From positions 1-25,885 of the forward strand of contig CAYWJR010000015.1 of NCBI GenBank assembly GCA_964458615.1: 25,885 nt of DNA, read 5' to 3'. The DNA comes from SHNJ01 sp964458615. GTDB taxonomy: Bacteria; Pseudomonadota; Alphaproteobacteria; SHNJ01. The position numbers and the translations under genes were made by a program. Positions 18,855 to 25,885 of this stretch are shown here, piece by piece. The notes beneath the pieces are model-generated. The model was not told the origin of the DNA. It saw nothing but the letters and a program-made list of their open reading frames with translations, and did no database searches. Position 1 is the first letter of the stretch. Each line of letters opens with the position of its first letter.

Positions 18855-19746
18855 GCACGACAACGCCCCGCCTGTGCCCTGCCAAATCGCGCACCACATC
18901 GGCAACGCGCAGCCCGCTTTCAACCGCGATTTGCGCCACCGAATCCGCCTGATCCGCGCCGATTTCAAGAATTCCAAACCCGCTTGGTTTAAGCAAATTT
19001 TTCATGGCCGGTATAATTTTGCAATAGGCATCCAACCCCAATGGCCCGCCCCACAACGACGCGGGCGGATCGAACCCCAACACTTCTTCGGATAACATAG
19101 CGCGGTAATATTCCGCGACATAAGGCGGGTTGCTGGTCACCACATCGAATTTTTGCCCCGCGTCGTTCGCCAAAACCGCATCCGACCAGTCGCCGGAAAA
19201 CAATGACAATCGGGGCGCAACACCATTCACGGCGGCGTTTTCCGCCGTTGCCTCTAGCGCATGAAAACTGATGTCGCATGCAAAACCGCTGGCCTGATTC
19301 AATTCATACAACAAGGAAATAATAATGCACCCGGTTCCCGCACCCATATCGAAAATGCGCCAATTGCGGGTTTTGTATTCCGGATCCATTTCGCCAAGCC
19401 GTTTCAAAACGGTTTCGACCAATGTTTCGGTATCTGGCCGTGGATCCATGGTGGCGGCGTTCAATTTGAACGGCAACGACCAAAATTCCCGGTATCCCAC
19501 GATGCGCGAGGTCAATTCGCCGCGCATACGCCGAAAAATAAAATCGCGGAATTTATTTTGAAGGGATTTTTCAATAGTCTCGTCCTCGCGGTGACGCAAG
19601 GCATATGATTTTGGCATTTCGCCGGGTTCGGCCAACGCATGTTCCATCAAAACGCGTGCGATAATACGGCCATCCTGAATGCCCATTTTGGCCAATTGCT
19701 TTTCCGCCCAATTTAACTGGTCGCGAATTTTATTTGTCCGCCACAT
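18844..19746 (-). CDS. prmC: Release factor glutamine methyltransferase PrmC (HemK)
   Basis: A 300-residue SAM-dependent methyltransferase that methylates the Gln of the GGQ motif in RF1 and RF2. The SAM motif DMGAGTG is at about 133-139 and the catalytic NPPY at 206-209. The PRPDTE loop (102-107) typical of PrmC and the N-terminal helical domain are present. I chose ATG 19746 because GGTGA lies five to six bases upstream; a GTG at 19764 would add six residues. Its substrate gene prfA is just upstream in the minus-strand block but separated from it by a plus-strand gene. Confidence 0.95.
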   Translation of the reverse strand: MWRTNKIRDQLNWAEKQLAKMGIQDGRIIARVLMEHALAEPGEMPKSYALRHREDETIEKSLQNKFRDFIFRRMRGELTSRIVGYREFWSLPFKLNAATMDPRPDTETLVETVLKRLGEMDPEYKTRNWRIFDMGAGTGCIIISLLYELNQASGFACDISFHALEATAENAAVNGVAPRLSLFSGDWSDAVLANDAGQKFDVVTSNPPYVAEYYRAMLSEEVLGFDPPASLWGGPLGLDAYCKIIPAMKNLLKPSGFGILEIGADQADSVAQIAVESGLRVADVVRDLAGHRRGVVVQMP

Positions 19747-19831
19747 AAATTCACCAATAATCACAGGATTTAACCAAACGCAAGCAAATGCTAACGCTTT
19801 GATATATAACCCCTATTTTCTGCAATTACGC

Positions 19832-19869
19832 TTGCATTTGGCGGCAAAATGTTGTATCTTATATGGATA
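19832..19869 (+). promoter_or_regulatory. Promoter-like element at the start of the 19863 gene
   Basis: TTGCAT (19832-19837), 17 bp, then TATCTT (19855-19860). TATCTTATATGGATA (19855-19869) is a degraded copy of the shared palindrome. It overlaps the first possible start codon, so translation probably begins at ATG 19869 or 19875. Confidence 0.4.
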
Positions 19870-20786
19870 TGATTATGAGCGCACCGCCTAAAACTGAAAC
19901 AGATTTCGACCGCATTGAATCCGCCATCGATGTTTGGACGCGAATGGAATCCAACAAAGACGCGCTTAGTAAATTGGCGTTGATTGCCCATTCCTGCGAT
20001 TCCATACAATCTTCGCGCAACGAAGTTTTTACCGCTTGCCGCGCGTTATTCGCCCCCAAAACCGCTGCTGCTGCCGCAAAAAAATTTATGCGGCTTTCAG
20101 GTTCGGAATTGGAAACCGCGTTGGCACAACCATGGGCGGCGGGAAAATTGCAAAACGCCGGCATTCCAACGCGCATCGCATTGAACATGGGATGGGCGAA
20201 TGCCCAGGATTTGGACGGCGCAACGATCGATCAATTGCAAACATTGCGCGAATCCACCCGCAAACAAGCCGCAGATGAAATTCAATTGCGTTCGTCCATC
20301 ACCGGCGGGATCGATGCGTTGACGGCGCAAAACATACAAATCGGCGATTTTACGGACGCCATTACATTCGGATCCCGCGTCGCGGGCGCATTCAATCAAA
20401 AATGGCATGACACATTTAACACGCCGGGTCACCGCCAAGACGCGCTGGCAACCATTTCACCGGCATCACTGAACGATTCGTTCGGAAAAATAAAACGCCA
20501 ATACCGCCAAGACATAAGTAATTGGATGCAAGGTTTGAATGGAATCGATCAGGGCGAAATTCCAACCGAGCGCGTTGTGAAAACCATCGAACGCGCCAAT
20601 GCGTTGGGATTACAGGATATAAGCCGGACATTGACCGAATGGGCGGAAATTACTTCATCTCGCGATACAACCGCGCAACCGGAATTGGCATTAAGCGGCG
20701 CAAAAAACGGCGTGGAAAACGCTGCCACCACCACGCCCGCAAAATCACCTATTCCATCGCGGCCAAACGTTCGGCCTGATCGTTAG
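19863..20786 (+). CDS. Hypothetical protein inserted between prmC and prfA
   Basis: A soluble, helical, Ala/Gln-rich protein of up to 307 residues with no recognised family, signal peptide or membrane helix. Three in-frame ATGs occur within 13 bases (19863, 19869, 19875). The longest form is listed, but if the promoter at 19832-19860 is real the start is 19869 or 19875 (MSAPPKTETD). The C-terminal 35 residues are Pro/Thr/Arg-rich and probably disordered. The last 38 bases overlap the 3' end of prfA on the other strand. It interrupts the prfA-prmC order and is divergent from prmC. Confidence 0.66.
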   Translation: MDMIMSAPPKTETDFDRIESAIDVWTRMESNKDALSKLALIAHSCDSIQSSRNEVFTACRALFAPKTAAAAAKKFMRLSGSELETALAQPWAAGKLQNAGIPTRIALNMGWANAQDLDGATIDQLQTLRESTRKQAADEIQLRSSITGGIDALTAQNIQIGDFTDAITFGSRVAGAFNQKWHDTFNTPGHRQDALATISPASLNDSFGKIKRQYRQDISNWMQGLNGIDQGEIPTERVVKTIERANALGLQDISRTLTEWAEITSSRDTTAQPELALSGAKNGVENAATTTPAKSPIPSRPNVRPDR

Positions 20787-21822
20787 CAATCAATGCATCG
20801 ACCAATTCATCGATTTCGCCCTGCATAACCTTGTCCATCTGGTGCAACGTAATATTGACCCGATGATCCGTAACGCGTGTTTGCGGGAAATTATAGGTGC
20901 GAATCCTCTCCGACCGGTCGCCGGTGCCCACCTGGCTTTTGCGTTTGGCGGCATGCTCGGCTTCGATTTTTGCGCGTTCCACCTCGTATAATCGCGCGCG
21001 CAGAATTTTCAGCGCCTTGGCTTTGTTCTTATGCTGAGATTTCTCGTCCTGTTGTTGCACCACTGTGCCGGTTGGAATATGCGTGATACGTACCGCAGAA
21101 TCAGTGGTGTTGACCGACTGACCGCCTGGACCACTTGAGCGGAACACATCGATCCGCAAATCTTTTTCTTCGATTTTAACATCGACTTCTTCTGCTTCGG
21201 GCAGAACAGCGACCGTGATAGTGGATGTATGCACCCGCCCCGATCCTTCGGTATCTGGCACACGTTGCACGCGGTGCACGCCGGATTCGAATTTCATGCG
21301 CGCAAACACGCCCGTGCCGGATATTTCGGCGGTGGCGTCTTTGAACCCGCCTAAACCGGTGTCGGAAATGCTTAGAACTTCGAAACGCCAGCCGCGCAAC
21401 GCCGCGTATTTTTCATATAACCGGAACATTTCGGCGGCGAATAACGCGGCCTCGTCCCCACCCGCGCCGGCGCGGATTTCCAAAATCGCGTTGCGGTCGT
21501 CGGCCGCGTCTTTTGGCAATAACATCACCTGCAATTCATGTTCGATGCCAGGCAGTTTTTCCTTTAATGCATAAAATTCTTCTTCCGCCATTTTGCGCAT
21601 ATCGGCATCGGCGCTGGAATCGTTTTTCATCGCTTCCAAATCCGCCATTTCCTTGCGGGTGTTTTTCCATTCCTCGATTTTTTCGGCAACCGGCGTCAAT
21701 TCAGCGTATTCTTTGTTTAATTTCACCAATTCTTCGCTGCGCAATGGCGTAGATCCGGACAACTGGTCGCGCAAATCCACGTGGCGTTTCAATACTTTTT
21801 CTAATTTTTCTTCGATTAACAT
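20749..21822 (-). CDS. prfA: Peptide chain release factor 1
   Basis: A 357-residue class I release factor for UAG and UAA. The peptidyl-tRNA hydrolysis motif GGQ is at 233-235. The codon-reading PxT motif is PDT (189-191), within the usual RVP.TE..GRVHTS context, which separates RF1 from RF2 (SPF). Length is standard. It starts 13 bp after the hisS stop, so it is probably cotranscribed with hisS. GGGAT about six bases before the ATG may be the ribosome site. Its last codons overlap the opposite-strand gene at 19863-20786. Confidence 0.97.
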   Translation of the reverse strand: MLIEEKLEKVLKRHVDLRDQLSGSTPLRSEELVKLNKEYAELTPVAEKIEEWKNTRKEMADLEAMKNDSSADADMRKMAEEEFYALKEKLPGIEHELQVMLLPKDAADDRNAILEIRAGAGGDEAALFAAEMFRLYEKYAALRGWRFEVLSISDTGLGGFKDATAEISGTGVFARMKFESGVHRVQRVPDTEGSGRVHTSTITVAVLPEAEEVDVKIEEKDLRIDVFRSSGPGGQSVNTTDSAVRITHIPTGTVVQQQDEKSQHKNKAKALKILRARLYEVERAKIEAEHAAKRKSQVGTGDRSERIRTYNFPQTRVTDHRVNITLHQMDKVMQGEIDELVDALIANDQAERLAAME

Positions 21823-21835
21823 CGCGTATCCCGTC

Positions 21836-23071
21836 TTATTTTAAAAAATGTTGCAATTGGTTAAAGGCGATTTTTTTCTCTTCGCCGGAATCCATATTCC
21901 GCACTTGCGCCAGGCCGGATTTGATTTCATCGCCGCCGATAATAACGGCAAACTGCGCATTGCGGTCGCCCGCGCGCTTCATGCGTTTTCCGACATTGCC
22001 GGAATATCCCATATCGACCGCGATTCCCGCGCGCCGCAAATCATCGGCCAATGCGGCGGCAAACGCCTGTTCATTTTCGCCGACCGGGACAACCGAAACC
22101 GGCCGCGCCGCCATCGGCAAATATTCCAGCAACATCGCCAATCGTTCGATACCCGCGCCCCAACCGATACCGGCCAATTTCGGCCCGCCCAGCATTTCGA
22201 TCAAACCGTCATACCGGCCGCCGGCCATCACGGTTCCTTGCGCGCCCAAATCGTTTGTTACGAATTCAAACGCGGTGTGACAGTAATAATCCAATCCGCG
22301 AACAAGGCGCGTATTGATTTTGTAAGGAATATTGACCGCCGTTAAGCCGTCTTGGACTTTGGCAAAGAAATCTTTGGATGGCGCGTTCAAATATTCCGAA
22401 AAGTCCGGCGCCAACGCAACCAGTTTTTTATCGCCTTCGTCTTTGGAATCCAAAATACGCAACGGATTTTTCTCGAGGCGCTTTAAACTGTCTTCGGATA
22501 ATTTATCCTTGTGCGATGTGAAATATTTCACCAACGCGGTACGGTAATTCTGGCGGCTTTCCGCATCGCCCAATGTGTTGATTTCCAACGTGCAGCGGCG
22601 GAAAATTCCCAGCGCGTCCAAAATCCGCGCGCCCAACGAAATGCTTTCCACATCCGCGACCGGCGATTCGACGCCGATAATTTCAACGTCGATTTGGTGG
22701 AATTGGCGCTGGCGGCCTTTTTGCGGGCGTTCATACCGGAACACAGGACCATGGCTGAAAAATTTCAATGGCGCGTTTTGCGCCAAACCTTCGGATATAA
22801 CCGCGCGGCATAAACCAGCGGTTAATTCGGGACGCAATGTAATATTTTCCCCGCCTTTGTCGGTCATGGAATACATTTCCTTGGATACGACATCGGATGT
22901 CTCGCCCATCGACCGCGCAAATACCTCGGTAAATTCAAAAATCGGCGGGATGATTTCTTCGAACATGTAACGCGACGCGACATCGCGCGCGACGTCAATT
23001 ACATGGCGGTGGCGGCGCATATCGTCGCCATATAAATCGTGCGTGCCGCGAACCGGTTGCAATTTAGACAT
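21836..23071 (-). CDS. hisS: Histidyl-tRNA synthetase
   Basis: A 411-residue class II aminoacyl-tRNA synthetase that charges tRNA-His. Motif 2 is FRYERPQKGRQRQFHQ (111-126). The His-specific signature is LVRGLDYY (256-263) and motif 3 is GIGWGAGIERL (301-311). A C-terminal anticodon-binding domain follows (about 325-411). Its ATG overlaps the ispG stop by eight bases (ATGTCTAA), which suggests translational coupling. Confidence 0.97.
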   Translation of the reverse strand: MSKLQPVRGTHDLYGDDMRRHRHVIDVARDVASRYMFEEIIPPIFEFTEVFARSMGETSDVVSKEMYSMTDKGGENITLRPELTAGLCRAVISEGLAQNAPLKFFSHGPVFRYERPQKGRQRQFHQIDVEIIGVESPVADVESISLGARILDALGIFRRCTLEINTLGDAESRQNYRTALVKYFTSHKDKLSEDSLKRLEKNPLRILDSKDEGDKKLVALAPDFSEYLNAPSKDFFAKVQDGLTAVNIPYKINTRLVRGLDYYCHTAFEFVTNDLGAQGTVMAGGRYDGLIEMLGGPKLAGIGWGAGIERLAMLLEYLPMAARPVSVVPVGENEQAFAAALADDLRRAGIAVDMGYSGNVGKRMKRAGDRNAQFAVIIGGDEIKSGLAQVRNMDSGEEKKIAFNQLQHFLK

Positions 23072-24170
23072 TTCCGCCCCCTACTCTTTTTTCCACCATT
23101 TCGACAATATGATCGACAATATTCTGATCCTTGATCCGGTGATCCTGATTGCCTGCCACATAAACCATATGCGTACCGTTGCCGCCGCCCGCAAGGCCAA
23201 TATCGGTCATCGCCGCCTCGCCCGGGCCGTTGACAACACAGCCGATAATCGAAACCGTCATCGGCGTTGTGATATGCGCCAATTTTTCCTCTAATACCCT
23301 TACGGTTTCGATCACGTTAAATTGTTGCCGCGCGCAAGATGGACACGCGATGATATTGACGCCTCTGTGGCGCAATCCCAATGATTTCAACATCTCGAAT
23401 CCGGCTTTGACTTCTTCGACCGGATCGGCCGCCAGCGAGACACGAATCGTATCGCCAATGCCGGACCATAATAACATGCCAAGCCCGATGGACGATTTCA
23501 CCGTGCCGGTCCGCAGTGATCCAGCCTCGGTAATTCCAATATGCAATGGGCAATCGATGGCGGTCGATAATTGCTGATACGCCGCAACAGCCAGGAATAC
23601 ATCCGATGCCTTCACACTAATCTTAAATTCGTGGAAATCCAGATCTTGTAAAATCCGCGCGTGGTTCAGCGCGCTTTCGACCATCGCTTCGGGGCATGGT
23701 TCGCCATATTTTTCCAATAAATCACGTTCCAACGATCCGGCATTCACGCCAATCCGCATCGAACACCCATGATCCCGCGCCGCCTTGACCACTTCGCGCA
23801 CGCGGTCATCCGATCCGATATTGCCGGGATTGATGCGCAAACACGCCGCGCCCGCCTCTGCCGCCTCGATCGCGCGTTTGTAATGAAAATGAATATCGGC
23901 GACGATGGGAACACCAACCGATTTCACGATTTTTTTCAATGCCGCCGTGGATTCTTCGTCCGGAACCGATACGCGCACAATATCCGCCCCTGCGTTTTCC
24001 AGCGATTTGATCTGTGCAATGGTCGCATCCGCATCGGTCGTCAGCGTATTGGTCATCGATTGCACCGAAATCGGCGCATCGCCGCCAACCGCGACATTGC
24101 CAACCATAATTTTACGGCAAGCGCGTCTGTGAATCGTCCGGTAAGGACGTATGGTATTGTGGTCGGCCAT
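23064..24170 (-). CDS. ispG: 4-hydroxy-3-methylbut-2-en-1-yl diphosphate synthase
   Basis: A 368-residue [4Fe-4S] enzyme of the MEP isoprenoid pathway that converts MEcPP to HMBPP. Cluster ligands are C276 and C279 (ACPSC) and C311 (GCVVNGPGE), with E318 as the expected fourth contact. The TIM-barrel part (QSMTNT, ADIHFHY, RINPGNIG) is complete. It starts eight bases after the rodZ stop and overlaps hisS. The rodZ-ispG-hisS order is also found in E. coli. Confidence 0.97.
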   Translation of the reverse strand: MADHNTIRPYRTIHRRACRKIMVGNVAVGGDAPISVQSMTNTLTTDADATIAQIKSLENAGADIVRVSVPDEESTAALKKIVKSVGVPIVADIHFHYKRAIEAAEAGAACLRINPGNIGSDDRVREVVKAARDHGCSMRIGVNAGSLERDLLEKYGEPCPEAMVESALNHARILQDLDFHEFKISVKASDVFLAVAAYQQLSTAIDCPLHIGITEAGSLRTGTVKSSIGLGMLLWSGIGDTIRVSLAADPVEEVKAGFEMLKSLGLRHRGVNIIACPSCARQQFNVIETVRVLEEKLAHITTPMTVSIIGCVVNGPGEAAMTDIGLAGGGNGTHMVYVAGNQDHRIKDQNIVDHIVEMVEKRVGGGNV

Positions 24171-24178
24171 GAAAATCG

Positions 24179-25207
24179 CTAACGCGGCAAATCGCGGGCG
24201 CGTTTGGATAAATTGCGGTTATCCAAAATAATGTCGTGCACCACTTCGCCTTGATTGCCCAAAACGCCGGATCGTTCGCCGTTCAATCGCAACATCAAAC
24301 CGCCGGCATTTCCGGTGGTCAAATATTGGCCGCGCAAATTGACCGGAATATTGTAAATTTCGCCCTTGCGCAAAACGCGGGTATATAACGGCTTATCGTC
24401 GTAATTGGTGATTTCAATCCAGGAATCGGACAACGCCTCCAGCGCGATTCCGGTCGCCGATGCCAAAGGATTCGGCGGCTGCGCCGCAACTGGTTGCGGC
24501 GATGGTTCAGGCGCGGTTGCGGTTTGCGGCGGATTCGGAATATCGGTTTTCGTTTCCGCCGGAACAACCGGCGCGGTCACAGGCGCGGTTATTGTTGCAG
24601 TCGCCGGTGTTTGATTAACCGGTTGCGTTATAACGGGCATTGCGTCTTTTGCGGGATCGGATGCGCGTTTTGTATCAACCGGCGGGTAAATATTTTTTTG
24701 CATATCCGGCGGCGTGGTAAGCCCGATACCGTCTTCGGCTGGCATGTCCACGGTGCCGATCGCTTCGGCATTTTCGGATGGATCGTCGATCGCAGACGGC
24801 GAAGACCAAAACGACCATACCAAAATCAAAAACGCCAAACCGGCCAATGATCCGAAAATAACCCGGCGCGACGGCAATTGGCGGTTGGAATTGGATGGAA
24901 CGTAAACCGGATCTAAAATTTGTTCGCGTCCGGCGGTTTCTTTGCGGAATTGTTCCAAAACCGAATCGTGATCCAGGCGCAAAAATTCGGCATAGGACCG
25001 GACGAATCCGCGCGCGTATACCAATGCGGGCAATTCATCGTAATCGCCTTCTTCGATGGCTTTCAAATGCACCGAACGGATGCATAATTGTTCGGCGACT
25101 TGTTCGACGCTGTACCCTTGTTGTATGCGGGACGCGCGCAACGATACGCCGACTCTTGAATCGGTGGAATCGTACAAACCGGCCTTGTTGGAACTGGATA
25201 AAGACAT
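24179..25207 (-). CDS. rodZ: RodZ-like helix-turn-helix membrane protein
   Basis: A 342-residue protein with the RodZ layout. It has a Cro/C1-type helix-turn-helix (about 20-85, with SVEQVAEQLCIRSVHLKAIEEGDYDELP), one membrane helix (about 115-135) and a long Pro/Ala/Thr-rich periplasmic linker (about 140-260). A C-terminal DUF4115 domain follows (about 265-335, SWIEITNYDDKPLYTRVLRKGE). RodZ links MreB filaments to the wall-synthesis machinery and sets rod shape. MreB is not in the window. The position before ispG supports the call. The linker is compositionally simple, so its length may vary between strains. Confidence 0.87.
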   Translation of the reverse strand: MSLSSSNKAGLYDSTDSRVGVSLRASRIQQGYSVEQVAEQLCIRSVHLKAIEEGDYDELPALVYARGFVRSYAEFLRLDHDSVLEQFRKETAGREQILDPVYVPSNSNRQLPSRRVIFGSLAGLAFLILVWSFWSSPSAIDDPSENAEAIGTVDMPAEDGIGLTTPPDMQKNIYPPVDTKRASDPAKDAMPVITQPVNQTPATATITAPVTAPVVPAETKTDIPNPPQTATAPEPSPQPVAAQPPNPLASATGIALEALSDSWIEITNYDDKPLYTRVLRKGEIYNIPVNLRGQYLTTGNAGGLMLRLNGERSGVLGNQGEVVHDIILDNRNLSKRARDLPR

Positions 25208-25273
25208 ATGGCTTTTGTAGCCGATTCCAGGCGATTTTTCCAGCCATCTTGATGAAAATGGCGAAAAAACCGG

Positions 25274-25885
25274 TTAATCCTGGATTAAAATATTCCGGTC
25301 TTTGGCAAAAGCCTTTAATTTGCCGCGCAAACTGTGATCGGTGGAATCCAGCAAGGATAATACATAAGGGCGCAATTGGTGGACATTGACCTGGCGGATC
25401 ATGGCCTTTATGGGGCCAATACTGGCGGCCGACATCGACAAACGGTGCAATCCCAAAGCGACCAGCGTAATCGCCTCCAGAGGGCGGGCGGCCATTTCGC
25501 CGCACAATGTCAACGGCACGCCGGCGGCGTCGCATTCATCGACCAAATTTTTAATCACTCGCAAAACAGGCGCGGACAACGAATCGTAACGAACCGATGT
25601 ACGCGATCCGCCCCGGTCGCTGGCGAACAGGAATTGAATCAAATCGTTGCTGCCGATGGATACGAAATCCACCCGTTTCAACAATGCCGGCAATTGCCAC
25701 AATAATGCCGGAACCTCGATCATCGCGCCGACGGCGATTTGCGACGGCAAATCCTCGCCGCGCGCCTTTAACCGCGATACTTCCATGTTTAAAATTTCTT
25801 TGGCCGCGTCGAATTCCGCGACTTCGGCCACCATCGGGAACATCAATTGCAACCGCCGCCCGGCGGCGGCGCGCAACATCGCGCG
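25274..25885 (-). CDS. ptsP: Phosphoenolpyruvate-protein phosphotransferase PtsP, C-terminal part (cut by window edge)
   Basis: The frame is open to the right edge, so only the last 200 or so residues are visible. This is the PEP-binding TIM-barrel domain of enzyme I: FPMV, GAMIEVPA, SIGSNDLIQF and LCGEMAARP, the last containing the catalytic Cys. An enzyme I of the nitrogen PTS (PtsP, with an N-terminal GAF domain) is likely because ptsP often lies upstream of prfA in alphaproteobacteria. The N-terminus cannot be seen, so ordinary PtsI is not excluded. The stop is 66 bp before rodZ. Confidence 0.85.
   Translation of the reverse strand, partial: RAMLRAAAGRRLQLMFPMVAEVAEFDAAKEILNMEVSRLKARGEDLPSQIAVGAMIEVPALLWQLPALLKRVDFVSIGSNDLIQFLFASDRGGSRTSVRYDSLSAPVLRVIKNLVDECDAAGVPLTLCGEMAARPLEAITLVALGLHRLSMSAASIGPIKAMIRQVNVHQLRPYVLSLLDSTDHSLRGKLKAFAKDRNILIQD

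Noticed and set aside
18543..18992. 149-residue plus-strand frame between DUF4167 and prmC with hydrophobic residues
   Set aside because: It overlaps the coding ends of both neighbours, lacks a ribosome site and reads like translated AT-rich promoter DNA.

Overview
The window looks like chromosomal DNA of an alphaproteobacterium. The partial 16S rRNA reads as alphaproteobacterial. The minus-strand block ptsP-rodZ-ispG-hisS-prfA-prmC-DUF4167-clpB has a recognisably alphaproteobacterial order, and DUF4167 proteins are typical of that class. I cannot name a genus. The many lineage-specific genes and the wall-active enzymes would fit a deep-branching, poorly sampled lineage, but that is inference. 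No transposase, integrase, tRNA, CRISPR array or prophage module was seen.

Layout. 1-927 is the 5' part of a 16S rRNA gene on the minus strand, cut by the window edge. Its promoter is near-consensus (TTGACA-N17-TATAAA, 1310-1338) and sits about 375 nt upstream of the mature 5' end. A consensus DnaA box lies just behind it. 1795-4235 holds yceI (+), an LpxH-like metallophosphoesterase (-) and an unknown two-TM protein (-). 4436-6676 carries two paralogous TPR-like proteins (+). A 50-bp copy of the thiC 3' end lies between them, so the second paralog is flanked by direct repeats. thiC (-) follows, then an M23 endopeptidase (+), a small two-TM protein (-) and a membrane-anchored GH24 muramidase (+).

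From 14012 to the right edge the conserved genes all lie on the minus strand: clpB, DUF4167, prmC, prfA, hisS, ispG, rodZ and ptsP (cut). They combine protein disaggregation, translation termination and release-factor methylation, histidyl-tRNA charging, isoprenoid synthesis, cell shape and PTS-Ntr signalling. Two unrecognised plus-strand genes interrupt this block (16796-18094 and 19863-20786). A third (12779-14011) abuts the clpB stop, and the muramidase gene lies just before it.

The most interesting signal is shared promoter architecture in front of these four plus-strand lineage-specific genes. Each has a TTG/TTT-type -35, exactly 17 bp, then a TATC(T/C)-type -10 embedded in a palindrome close to TATCTTTTAAAGATA. 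A 14/15 match to the same 15-mer lies at the start of the LpxH-like gene. This suggests one small regulon of otherwise unrelated genes, including a muramidase. It is a hypothesis built from visual motif matching only.
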